Source: Locusta migratoria | Taxonomy: Eukaryota > Arthropoda > Insecta > Orthoptera > Acrididae | Length of the DNA: 64,000 bases | NCBI GenBank assembly: GCA_026315105.1 | Contig: CM048748.1 | Coordinates: 478,543,150 to 478,607,149 of the forward strand | Direction: 5' to 3' | Shown here: piece after piece, positions 19,661-29,450 of the stretch | Layout of the letters: every line of letters begins with the position of its first letter | Numbering within the stretch: position 1 is the stretch's first letter | The notes under the pieces: generated by a model | The model's input: the letters and a program-made list of their open reading frames with translations, nothing else | Told to the model about the DNA's origin: nothing | Database searches by the model: none | Position numbers and translations under genes: made by a program

Positions 19661-19926
19661 ATTACGATTTTTTACGCAATTTTGACGATAAAAAGCTTAC
19701 TTCACGCTGCTGGAAGCGGGATACGACGTCGGACCACATCACAAGATAAGTCTATTCCAATATAATACGATTTTATGAACTCCTTGCCTCAAAAGAATGT
19801 TAGCAGTAACGGCATAATTCACGAACTTTGCTAATATCAAAAGTGTGAAATCTTTCGGTTTGAATAACTAATTGATAGGAAAAGATTCAATTACGCTTAC
19901 GCCAACACAAAAGCAGTTCCTTAATA

Positions 19927-22900
19927 ATGCCAGACGAGATAGATACCGGGAAACAGCTAACAAACTTTAAAAGAAAAAGAACTAGGGAGAGGACGAATGC
20001 TACGCGGTTTTGTACGGCTGTCGATGAACTTACGACAGAAAGTCCAATGGACGATTTTGAACACTACATAGAACGTCTTCAAGATACTTTAGAGAAGCTC
20101 ACTTCCTTAGATGACATTATTCACGACCTCTTAAGTGATGATGAATATGACGCAGACGTATCTATCTGTGAGGAATATATAGACAAAATTAAACACGCAA
20201 TACATAAGGCTACAAAAGCAATCAATTGCAAGCTTTCAGCCGTAACATCGCAAATGAATATCACGTCACCTACAGTACCCATACACTCCACTGCAGGCAT
20301 GCATTCAGTAAAGCTACCTGCCATTAAGCTTGAACCATTTTGTGGAGATATCGAAATGTGGTCCCGCTTCTGGGAGCAATTTGAATCAACTATTGATAAA
20401 GACCCATCGCTTTCCACAGTTAATAAACATGTTTTCCTTCGAGGGTATCTGTCAGGAGAACCGAAGTTGTTAGTAGATGGAATACCTATTACAGCTAACA
20501 CATACGAAGAAACAAAGAAAATTTTACTGCATCGGTACGGAGATAACAACCGTATTATACAGGCGCACCTCGATTATTTGGATGCGCTACAGCCAGTACA
20601 GTCAGAGACACCTGAAACGCTGAACTGTACATTCCTAGAGTGTAACCGCCGTATTCAAGCGCTGCGTGCCCTGGGGGAAGATGTTGTAGCTTACGGCAAA
20701 GTTCTCACACCGAAAATTTTACGAGCATTTCCTGCCGAAATGTGTCAAAAATGGGTTATTCATGCTAGAAGAACCGAAATATCGGTAGGAGATGTATTGA
20801 AATTACTTAGTTTTTTGGAGGAAGAAGTTCAGGGTGCTCTTACTGCACAAAAAATTCGTGGAGAACAGCAACTATCTTCTAACTACACGCCCACTGCTGC
20901 GACATTTCACATAAATTCAAAACAAGCTCAAACCTCTCGGAAAATTAAACAAGATGTACAACCATATTGTATATTTTGTGACGCTCGCACTCATTGGGCT
21001 CAAGACTGCAATTTAGTAACAGACATCCAACAACGTATTGACAAATTAAAGCAAGATAATCGTTGTTTTATATGCCTAAAACGAGGTCATAGTGCTAAAA
21101 CCTGCAGTAAGAGGGGGAAGGTTTCGTGTTCTAAGTGCAAGAAACGTCACCATAAAGCGATTTGTACTGATACTACCACTTCTAATTCACCTTCTCAGCA
21201 AGTTACCACTACTTCTGTAGGGAAAATCGATGTAAATTCAGCAGATTTTACATATCTTCAGACAGCTCGAGTTTGGGTCAGTGGACCAACAGGATTAAGC
21301 AGACTCACTCGCTGTGTTCTAGATAGTGGCAGTCAGTCGAGTTTCATTTCAAAGTTTCTCATTGATGAACTAGATTTAAAAACTTTAGAACATCGTGACA
21401 TATCTGTCAATGCCTTTGAAATACCATGTGTAACTTCAATGTGTCGTAGAGTTGTAGAATTCACTCTGAAAGGGATATTTAAAAATTCCACAATATCTCT
21501 GACTGCATTTGAAAGCACATACTCATTTGCTGCTCACGCAACTGTCCCACCTGAAATAACAAAACAAGTGTATGATCGAAAACTTCAGTTAGCAGACCCA
21601 AAGGACGACACAGAAGATCTTCCTATTGAGATCCTTATTGGAGCAGATCACTATTGGAAAATCATTAAAGATTCCCCTCCTATTCGCTTAACACCATCCA
21701 TTGTACTGATACCTTCAACTATGGGTTGGATTCTTAGTGGGTGTAAGTCAAACACCATGGCAAACCCTGTGATAACAAACTATGTTAGTTTGGATTCAAT
21801 GACATCAACAGACAATATTTTAAGACGTTTCTGGGATTTAGAAACAATGGGAATCACAGCAGACCAAACAAAGAATCCAAATCCGAAAGAACTAGCTTTA
21901 TTGCACGATTTCTCAAAATATTACTGCATTGAAGACAATAGGAGAGTGGTTTCTTTACCTAGAAAACCCAACATTATTGTGCCTGATAATCTCTCACTAG
22001 CAGAGAATAGATTTATTTCACTGGAGAAAAAGATTACAAAGGACACTAACTTAAAACACATTTATGAAATGCAAATGATAGACCACATAAGAAAGGGACA
22101 TGTAGAGGTTGCCCCTCCTGAACAAACATCAAATGACATATTTTATTTGCCACATCATGCAGTAAAGAAAGAAAGATTAGGTGTTATCAAATGGAGGATT
22201 GTATTTGATGGTTCTTCCCACGAAAATGCTGTACATTCACTGAATGACTCTTTGGAAATTGGCCCTAATTTACTTCCAGATATTCTTTCAATATTATTAA
22301 GATTCCGCTTATATCCAGTTGCTTTAATTGCTGATATTAAACAAGCTTTTCTACAGTTAGTTCTACATAGAAAAGACCGAGACTTAACAAAGTTTTTTTG
22401 GTATAAAGTAATCATGGATAAACAAGGAAACTACATTACAACGAACGAAAAGATTACATACCGCTTCACCCGACTACCTTATGGACTAACTTGTAGCCCC
22501 TTTCTTCTTGCAGCCACACTAAAAGAACTTGCTACAATGTACAAAAGGAATTTTCCTCAAGCTGCTTTTCTTGTTGAAAATAACATGTATATGGATGACT
22601 TTGTAGCAGGTGCTGAAGATGACAATGCTGTGACTTCCTTATATTATGAACTTATCTCACTTATGGGTATCATTAGCCTACCAATGGCAAAATGGGCCAC
22701 AAACTCAAAACAACTGATTGAAATTTGGCAATCAGAAGGTGTCATAAATGTTACAGATACAGAGGTTCTAGGAATTCACTGGGATACATCGACTGATATG
22801 TTCAGTATTATCCACATTAATATCATAAACTATATTAGAGATCGTCCTGCCACTAAGCGAGAAGTTCTTAGAAGCACTGCAAGATTCTATGACCCACTGG

Positions 22901-23298
22901 GTCAATTGTCACCTGTCTCTCTCACTGCAAAAATAATTTTCCAGGAAATTTGGTCAAGAGGGATTGAATGGGATGAGATCTTACCTCCCGATCTTGGTAA
23001 ACGTTGGCAAATGTGGGTATCAACCTTACCATCATGTTTGGACATGAAAGTCCCTCGATGGGTTGGTGTTTCTGAAGAGGCAAAAACGGAAATACATGTC
23101 TTTTCAGATGCATCAGAAAAGGCCTATGGAGCAGTGCTTTATCTACGATGCAGCACTTCAAACATGACATCAGTCAATTTAGTTTGCAGTAAAAACAGAT
23201 TAGCCCCAATCAAGAAAATAACTCTTCCGCGACTTGAACTTCTGGCAACACTTCTTGGGTCGAGGTTACTTCACTATTTCTGCAAGGCCACACTATGA
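19927..23298 (+). CDS. BEL/Pao Gag-Pol, first frame (Gag, protease, RT, start of RNase H), 1123 aa
   Basis: The Gag part has a PAIKLEPFCGDIEMWSRFW segment (about residue 131; DUF1759-type). Three zinc knuckles follow: CIFCDARTHWAQDC (347), CFICLKRGHSAKTC (380) and CSKCKKRHHKAIC (401). The aspartic protease motif is VLDSGSQSSF (about 462). RT runs from PHHAVKKE (742) through ALIADIKQAFLQL (800), FTRLPYGLTCSPF and YMDDF (888). RNase H starts at VFSDASEKAYGAVLY (1059). The frame ends at a TGA after RLLHYFCKATL, in the middle of RNase H, while homology continues at once in another frame from 23234. The ATG at 19927 follows a 290-base leader. RT and protease residues are intact. The break leaves Gag, protease and RT translatable but not integrase. 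Confidence 0.93.
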   Translation: MPDEIDTGKQLTNFKRKRTRERTNATRFCTAVDELTTESPMDDFEHYIERLQDTLEKLTSLDDIIHDLLSDDEYDADVSICEEYIDKIKHAIHKATKAINCKLSAVTSQMNITSPTVPIHSTAGMHSVKLPAIKLEPFCGDIEMWSRFWEQFESTIDKDPSLSTVNKHVFLRGYLSGEPKLLVDGIPITANTYEETKKILLHRYGDNNRIIQAHLDYLDALQPVQSETPETLNCTFLECNRRIQALRALGEDVVAYGKVLTPKILRAFPAEMCQKWVIHARRTEISVGDVLKLLSFLEEEVQGALTAQKIRGEQQLSSNYTPTAATFHINSKQAQTSRKIKQDVQPYCIFCDARTHWAQDCNLVTDIQQRIDKLKQDNRCFICLKRGHSAKTCSKRGKVSCSKCKKRHHKAICTDTTTSNSPSQQVTTTSVGKIDVNSADFTYLQTARVWVSGPTGLSRLTRCVLDSGSQSSFISKFLIDELDLKTLEHRDISVNAFEIPCVTSMCRRVVEFTLKGIFKNSTISLTAFESTYSFAAHATVPPEITKQVYDRKLQLADPKDDTEDLPIEILIGADHYWKIIKDSPPIRLTPSIVLIPSTMGWILSGCKSNTMANPVITNYVSLDSMTSTDNILRRFWDLETMGITADQTKNPNPKELALLHDFSKYYCIEDNRRVVSLPRKPNIIVPDNLSLAENRFISLEKKITKDTNLKHIYEMQMIDHIRKGHVEVAPPEQTSNDIFYLPHHAVKKERLGVIKWRIVFDGSSHENAVHSLNDSLEIGPNLLPDILSILLRFRLYPVALIADIKQAFLQLVLHRKDRDLTKFFWYKVIMDKQGNYITTNEKITYRFTRLPYGLTCSPFLLAATLKELATMYKRNFPQAAFLVENNMYMDDFVAGAEDDNAVTSLYYELISLMGIISLPMAKWATNSKQLIEIWQSEGVINVTDTEVLGIHWDTSTDMFSIIHINIINYIRDRPATKREVLRSTARFYDPLGQLSPVSLTAKIIFQEIWSRGIEWDEILPPDLGKRWQMWVSTLPSCLDMKVPRWVGVSEEAKTEIHVFSDASEKAYGAVLYLRCSTSNMTSVNLVCSKNRLAPIKKITLPRLELLATLLGSRLLHYFCKATL

Positions 23299-25129
23299 TG
23301 CAAATAACGCAACACTGTGGACTGACTCAACTGTAGCCTTAGGATGGATACAACATGACCCTAATAGATGGAAGACATTTGTTTCAAACCGTGTTACAGA
23401 AATACAAAAATTAACAAATCAATCACAGTGGAGACATTGCCCCGGTGATCAAAACCCAGCTGATCTACTCTCCAGAGGTACCACAGCAGACAAACTTCAA
23501 AATTCCATTACATGGTTCCACGGTCCTGCTTGGTTAACAAAGAACAGAATGCATTGGCCAAGACTTAGGCAGAAAAACTTAGATTATTCCTTGCCAGAAA
23601 GAAAGAAACAAACAAACCAAGTCTTCATGGTAAAAACAAGACCCCCGATTTTAACAGCTACACGATATAGTAACTATTACAAACTGTTACGAGTTACAGG
23701 ATGGATTCTTCGTTTTAAACGACAATTAATGAAACAAAATAAGACATTAGGAGAATTAACAGCAACAGAATTGCAAGAAGCACGTACTTTTTGGATTCGT
23801 ATTGTTCAACAACAACATTTTGCAGTTGAACTGCATGCTCTGCATAACAACTTGCCTCTGCCACAAAATTCTAAAATAGCTCGTTTTAATCCATTCCTGG
23901 ATGATGGCCTTATTCGTATTGGTGGACGTCTACAGTTTGCAAAATTAACAAGAGAACAAATTCACCCAATACTTCTTGATGGACAGCATCATTTCACTCA
24001 TTTACTAATCCGGCAAACTCACATTCGTCTGCACCACCTTGGGGTAAACATAGTGTTATCTGAGCTGACGACAGAATTCTGGATTCTTAGAGCTCGTCAG
24101 ACAATAAAACGTGTTCTACACTGTTGCCTACCTTGCAAGATGGTGAAAGCTCGTTCTGTTCAAGAAATAGAGGCTCCATTACCCGCTGAACGGGTCTCAG
24201 CATTGAAACCATTTAAAGTCACAGGCATCGATTTTGCTGGTCCATTATACGTCAAACAAGGACATATAACAAAGAAAGCATATATTGCTCTGTTCACTTG
24301 TGCAACAACACGTGCCTTGCATTTGGAATTATGCTCAGATATGTCAACTGATAAATTTCTTCAAGCTCTACAAAGATTTGTGGGAAGAAGAGGCGTGCCT
24401 AGTACAATTTACACTGATAATGCTACTACCTTCCATTCCACCCACACAGAACTAAAAGAGCTCTGGCAGGCTCTCATGGCCAGCAAAACATACAAGTACC
24501 TTGCTCAGCAATCTATAACATGGAGATTCATTACCCCACACGCGCCTTGGTGGGGAGGATTTTGGGAACGAATGGTGGGTTCAGTCAAATGCTGCCTGAG
24601 AAAGGTTTTAGGACAGTCACAGATAGATGAAGAAGGTCTCAGCACAATCCTGGTCAGCATAGAAGCAGCACTAAATTCAAGACCAATTACACAAGGAGGA
24701 GAAGAAACTGAGCCACTGACACCTGCACATTTTCTTGTAGGTGAGCGACTGACAACGTTGCCCACAGGTCCAGAACCGACTGTCAGGAAGGATTTGTCCA
24801 AGGAGTTCCAACGGCAGCAACACATGGTAGAGCATTTCTGGAACAGATGGAAGAAAGAATACCTGATCCTGCTCAAAAACTTCCATGAAACTCATCAACC
24901 TAGGACAGGTTCTGGGAGACTACATTTGGGTGATGTTGTACTTCTAAAGGAAGATGTTCGTCCACGTCACATGTGGAAGAAGGCGCGGATAGAAGATCTT
25001 CATGAGGGAAGAGATGGGAAGATACGAACTGTCACGTTACGAACTTCAGATGGAACCATAATCTCACGGCCCATTCAGCTGGTCATTCCTCTGGAAATTG
25101 ACCAGGGTGGGGAGGATGTTGCGGGTTAA
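23234..25129 (+). CDS. BEL/Pao Pol continuation (RNase H end, integrase), shifted frame
   Basis: This frame overlaps the first by 65 bases. Its real homology begins at ATLWTDSTVALGW (about residue 27), so the ATG is incidental and the upstream residues are out of frame. RNase H ends with the CPGDQNPADLLSRG region. Integrase follows: a zinc-binding HHLG...CLPCK region (267-300), the catalytic core with GIDFAGP (332), YTDNATTF (394) and GGFWERMVG (441), which supplies the D, D and E residues, then a C-terminal domain ending RPIQLVIPLE. The stop codon TAA lies inside the 3' LTR. Joining the two frames needs one base skipped near 23296, either an inactivating indel or, less likely, recoding. Confidence 0.9.
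   Translation: MNFWQHFLGRGYFTISARPHYDANNATLWTDSTVALGWIQHDPNRWKTFVSNRVTEIQKLTNQSQWRHCPGDQNPADLLSRGTTADKLQNSITWFHGPAWLTKNRMHWPRLRQKNLDYSLPERKKQTNQVFMVKTRPPILTATRYSNYYKLLRVTGWILRFKRQLMKQNKTLGELTATELQEARTFWIRIVQQQHFAVELHALHNNLPLPQNSKIARFNPFLDDGLIRIGGRLQFAKLTREQIHPILLDGQHHFTHLLIRQTHIRLHHLGVNIVLSELTTEFWILRARQTIKRVLHCCLPCKMVKARSVQEIEAPLPAERVSALKPFKVTGIDFAGPLYVKQGHITKKAYIALFTCATTRALHLELCSDMSTDKFLQALQRFVGRRGVPSTIYTDNATTFHSTHTELKELWQALMASKTYKYLAQQSITWRFITPHAPWWGGFWERMVGSVKCCLRKVLGQSQIDEEGLSTILVSIEAALNSRPITQGGEETEPLTPAHFLVGERLTTLPTGPEPTVRKDLSKEFQRQQHMVEHFWNRWKKEYLILLKNFHETHQPRTGSGRLHLGDVVLLKEDVRPRHMWKKARIEDLHEGRDGKIRTVTLRTSDGTIISRPIQLVIPLEIDQGGEDVAG
25105..25116 (+). promoter_or_regulatory. Polypurine tract
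   Basis: GGGTGGGGAGGA sits directly before the 3' LTR and would prime plus-strand DNA synthesis. It also encodes the last pol residues. Confidence 0.8.
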
Positions 25130-25263
25130 CTTTTGATATATTTATAAATCTTTTATATTCATTGATGTTCCATGATTTATGTTACGTATTCTGTGATGTA
25201 TTATTCTCTGAAATAAACAGTGGTTGTTAAGTATTGGAATCACGGTGTTGTGTGTTCGTCATA
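25117..25263 (+). repeat. 3' LTR, 147 bp
   Basis: TGTTGCGGG...CGTCATA, uninterrupted. It contains the pol stop codon (TAA at 25127-25129) and the AATAAA hexamer. It ends in TA, not the usual CA, and is followed by the CTCAC target duplication. Confidence 0.95.
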
Positions 25264-26579
25264 CTCACTATACTATCTGAACCCAACTGGTCGTGTAATT
25301 CGTGTGGTGGACCAAACGAAAGTCATCGCGAACGCTCCTCTGCAGCTACTTTCACGAGATCGGTTGCCGTAATGTTGTTGTCTCCACTCCGCCGACGGCA
25401 ACACTTCACAACCCGGATATCTCACACAAAATGCGACTTCGTTCTGTCGTAAGTAATACGGAGCTCTAGTTAACGTGCGTATATCCTTATTTCCAGAATG
25501 CTGGACGGCAGAGACAGCGGCTTGATTATTTGACAATTGTATCTTGTTCTTGTAAATAAATAAAAATCGCTAGCCATATTTATGTACCATAATCACTAGA
25601 CAACGGCTCGATGCTTTCGCCTGACCTTTTTTTGTTCCGTTCGTAATTCTGAGGACAAGTATTTCACGAAAGAGAATTTCTGGAAAATATTCCGGAACAT
25701 TAGAAAATTCGTGAAAAACAATTGTCAAATAATCAAATCCCGATTCCGACATTAGAGGTAATTTTTTTAAATATATTTTTTTTAGCTAATCTTTAAGAAA
25801 AATAGCTCATTGTTACGTAGCGACCTCGGATAATATGAACACAGTGCTAAAATCATAATTTTTGTGTGCACTCTCTGCCATAGCTAGCAAAAGAAACATC
25901 ATATTTGGTTTGACCGAACAGTATCAAATTTGGAACGTTTATTTATTTTTTCGTCCAGAAGGTTTTTATGCTCTCAACTAATCGCATGGAGGAAAGTACA
26001 TTGTAATCGAGAAATAGATTTGTTCACCGTTTTATCGATCACCTTGCAACTTGGCACATGTATTTAAGTCTTCATGGGGAATTTTCTTATCGTCTGGTAG
26101 CCGCATGGAGGAGGGTAACTTCCAGTAGCCTTCGACACCGTTTGATACTCTTGAATCTGATAGTCTGCCGTGTCTTTAGAACCATGTGTAGCGACACTTG
26201 GATTAGAAAACCCATACATTCAGCAGGTGTGAGTAAGTGTGCCATGGTTTTACACCACTCTGCAGTAGACGTGGCCATCAAAATAAAGTAAAACACGAAT
26301 TCACAACCAGAACATCAACACTCTTGACATTCAATAAACACGCACATGCGAACCCATAGTAACCGCTGTAGTAACACACGAAACAAATTTGGATTCAACT
26401 CAGCTTTATGTTTTTACTCAATGAAAATTAGACAACAGTTATTTATTTGGCATTTTTATTGCAATTCGCCTTTACTATCACCTCCAAGATATTTACTGTT
26501 CCTCTTGATACATCAAGTATATGATATAAGGTGACGCTATAGCTTAAGCGTTCTATATTGTCACTTAAAATGTTTGTCA
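25264..26579. other. Unassigned interval right of the BEL/Pao element
   Basis: Its left edge is the continuation of the pre-insertion DNA (upstream side of the Tc1 pseudogene). 25640-25725 resembles 2930-3010. No gene recognised. Confidence 0.4.
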
Positions 26580-26592
26580 TACTAAAGCATTT

Positions 26593-26771
26593 GCCGCGGC
26601 GGGGCATTGCTGCGATGCGCGAGGCAGTTCCCCGTAGGGGGTTTGAATATCCCCTTGGGGATGGATGTTTGTGTCGTGTTTAGTACAAGCTAGTTCATAA
26701 GTAGTTTGTACGTTTAGGGACTGATAACCCCGTAATTAAGTCCATTAAGCTTTACAAACATTTGAACATTT
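26593..26771 (+). mobile_element. SINE family A, diverged, with target duplication
   Basis: GCCGCGGCGGGG head with a damaged B box (GGGTTTGAATATCCCC) and tail GTTTGTACGTTTAGGGACTG ... ACATTTGAACATT. Flanks TACTAAAGCATTT (26580-26592) and TACTGAAGCATTT (26772-26784) differ by one base. Confidence 0.87.
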
Positions 26772-26784
26772 TACTGAAGCATTT

Positions 26785-27316
26785 ATTTGAAAATGTAGAT
26801 AAAATGATCCAATAGTAGAGAATCGCGGATAAGCTATACTGTTCCTCTTGATTCTTCATTCCTTCTCTCCATTTAAAGTGAAAACGTTGGGGCTTTTATT
26901 GCAGTTTTCAATAAACTTGACCATTTTCTCATTAAAATTCGCTTCACTTTATTGCCGTGTTTTATCGTTACGCCTTTTTCGCTTCAGCTGCACCAGCATC
27001 GAGTCTGTAATTCTGTGTTGTTCTCGAACACTGCCGTCTAACGGAAGTTAGAGAGTTTCTTACCTGATTGTAATATTCATTACTTGTAACATCAGCACCA
27101 CAGGAAAGAAACTTAATAATTAGTTCCGAAATTGTGCCGGAAATATGAAGGGAGACAAAACTTTACCATACCAATGAAAGCATTTGCCGTGTACCGACTC
27201 TACAAAATTGAAAACTTGTACAATTTACTTAACAAAAGTTTAAAGATGAGAAATGTAACAATACGTCACGAAGTGTAGGAACTTTTGTTAAAAATCTGCT
27301 TTATTATTTTATTGTG
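26785..27316. other. Unassigned interval
   Basis: AT-rich sequence with no recognised gene or repeat. Confidence 0.35.
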
Positions 27317-27458
27317 CAGATCCAGATGTCGGCAAGTGGCTTGCCATTCTCAATGCATACATTTTCTTATACCAGTATGTTATACATGTGCATTCTTTAA
27401 GTGTATAAGGAAATGTATGCACCGAGAGTGGCAAGTGACTTGCCCAAATCTGCATCTG
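27317..27458. repeat. Imperfect 56-bp inverted repeat (hairpin)
   Basis: Arms 27317-27372 and 27403-27458 pair with roughly 80-85% identity around a 30-base loop. Shared blocks include CAAGT, CTTGCCA, TGCATACATTT and CTTATAC. It may be a MITE or a transcribed hairpin; no terminal target duplication was identified. Confidence 0.75.
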
Positions 27459-27689
27459 CGCGATAGATCAGTTTAAAAGAAAAAGGGGAATGAATCCATA
27501 TTATTTTGTCATTGGAAGAACTAATTACACATTAACAGGCGACGGTACTGCTTTCGTTCCCCATGTTATAAATATTTCAATTTCGGGATATCGAAAAGAA
27601 GCTGTACATTTCCGCGAGATGTTGAAGAAAAAGATCTTCTCCATATTGGTTGTATGGAGTAAGCTGCGGAGACGGAGGTTTGGAAGCAA

Positions 27690-27895
27690 ACAGCAGGAGT
27701 ACGGGGAATGCGTCCCTTGCCTGAGTCGCCGCTAATCCGACTACCTGGCGAAGGGTCAGGCGTGGCAAGTGTCCGGCGGGGCAAGATTCCGGCCTCCGTC
27801 CCCAGCATACGTTAGCTTAAAGTAGTGTGAAGTACTGGGACCGATGAGCGCGTTGGCCCCTCAGTGGTACAAACTTCGAACTTTGAAAACAAGCA
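27690..27895 (+). mobile_element. Diverged SINE related to families A/B
   Basis: The tail-like part GTGTGAAGTACTGGGACCG, ATGAGCGCGTTGGCCCC and GGTACAAACTTCGAA resembles a GGGACCGATGACC...TTTGGTCC SINE tail. The head (CGCCGCTAATCCGAC, GGCAAGATTCCGGCC) is badly diverged. Confidence 0.5.
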
Positions 27896-28582
27896 CAATT
27901 GAAACGAACCACAGCGACGATATGCACTATGTAAGTACTATTATCACGAACAGCTAATCTGTAGTTTGAGACCACGATTCACATCGTAGGAGAACAAAGT
28001 TAAAAAAATAATAAAAGGTAAGAAATGAATCTCGTCTCTAAAATCTGCAATTGTTACTAAAATTAAACTTTCAGACTTAGTACTAACTTTACCGCGTGAA
28101 AAGTGTTAACAGATTAAATTTTCTGAGAATATTTTAATGAGTTTTGTATTACCTTTTTATAAGCAGAATTAATTTATTCTTCCGTTGGTTTACCTACGAC
28201 TGGTATCATATTTCGAGTAGTGCATTCAGTTCTAAGTATACTATGTACCAACAACGGGGTTTTTCAGGACGAAAAGTAAATATTTTAAGAGGTGTTAGCA
28301 TCGACGAATTGCAATGTAACTGCCGTATAACATGTGTCTAGTTTTTAATGACCTCAGAGGTGAGCTACAGCTGATTTCAATGCAGTTGCGTTTCGTGTGT
28401 TGGTACAGCGGTTGCTACCGGTTACTAAGTGCGTATTATCGCACGCAGCAGTAGGGCGTTGATGTTCAGGTTGTGAAGTCCTGCTTTAGTTTGCATTGAA
28501 GTTTTTTATTGTGAATTGTTGGCGAAATGCACTGTACTGTATCACGTATACATGCCACTCCGATTTACCCATCTGAGTACGC
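27896..28582. other. Unassigned interval
   Basis: AT-rich sequence with no recognised gene or repeat. Confidence 0.35.
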
Positions 28583-29450
28583 CAGTTTGGTATTTGTGTC
28601 TGGTTTTTGTAATGGAAACACTGCTACTTGTCGATTATGATCTCCTAACCGCACACATTGAAGGTCGTTCAATCGTTCGTTAAATACACGGCGTGCCATA
28701 GCTACAGTCACATTGCACATGAACGTGCAAATAAACAAAGTGTGTATCAAGTAGAACACATTATTCAGTCTGTAGAACGTGGGCCTTAAACAAGCATCGT
28801 AGAATTTCTGTACCACAAGAATACGGCGGATATTACGTTTGCGCTGGTTCCATCCTCATCATTTATGGGACATTCAGAACCTTCGAGCAGCAGACGAAGA
28901 TAGTTGCAATTTTCTCTTTAGGTATTTGAAAAGAGCCAAGGACTTCCATTTGTACTCTTCACTGACCATGTCACTTTTACTGGTGACGGCATCAATAACA
29001 CTAGTAGTTCACATCAGTGGTCCGAGGAAAACCCACATGACATTCTGTTTGCTAGCGTGGCGTGGACCTGTTGTATACCGCGCCGTCTTACTGGCTTGAA
29101 ACTGAGCTCCCAGCATTATTGAAAGAAATTGCTTGGCTACAAGAAAGGGTGTGTTGTCCTGCTTCACATTATAATCGTCAGGTGTCAGATTATCAAAAGC
29201 TTTCATTTCTCGGTAGATGTGGGAACGTATTATGGCCACAGAGAACCTCGGACCTTCCCCTTTGGAATTTTACCTGTGGGGCTGGTTGAAAGGCAATGTC
29301 TACAAGTAACGAGTGAACACAAGAGCCGATTTCATAGCTCGCATTTAGAATACAGCAGCCCTCTTAAAAGAACACAAATACATCTCTGAAGAGTTGCACG
29401 CGTTCGTAGCGAGAGAAGTCAACATTGCACCGAAGCTGGTTGGGGAATTT
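28583..29450 (+). pseudogene. Mariner-like (ITm superfamily) transposase pseudogene
   Basis: Reading across frames gives an N-terminal YASLVFVSGFCNGNTA segment near 28583 and VEHIIQSVERGP near 28755. FHPHHLWDIQNLRAADED lies near 28845, then KDFHLYSSL, then FTGDG and HQWSEENPHDIL-type residues near 28975-29045. After a gap come NRQVSDYQKLSF near 29180, GNVLWPQRTSDLPLWNF near 29220, and ALLKEHKYISEELHAFVARE near 29360. This order matches an ITm transposase with helix-turn-helix, then DDE core. Multiple frameshifts and stops (for example after QSVERGP) break it. The first catalytic region has decayed and the part with the second aspartate is missing or scrambled. No inverted repeats were located. 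Confidence 0.78.

Larger units (their letters stand above)
16207..25263 (+). mobile_element. BEL/Pao LTR retrotransposon carrying an RTE LINE in its 5' LTR
   Basis: Direct repeats CTCAC at 16202-16206 and 25264-25268 are the 5-bp target duplication. LTRs begin TGTTGCGGG and end CGTCATA. Between them are a leader, a gag-pol frame (19927-23298), an overlapping second frame that completes pol (23234-25129), and a purine-rich tract before the 3' LTR. Without the 3286-bp LINE the element would be about 5.77 kb. Domain order Gag, protease, RT, RNase H, integrase is that of BEL/Pao elements, with integrase last. Confidence 0.95.
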
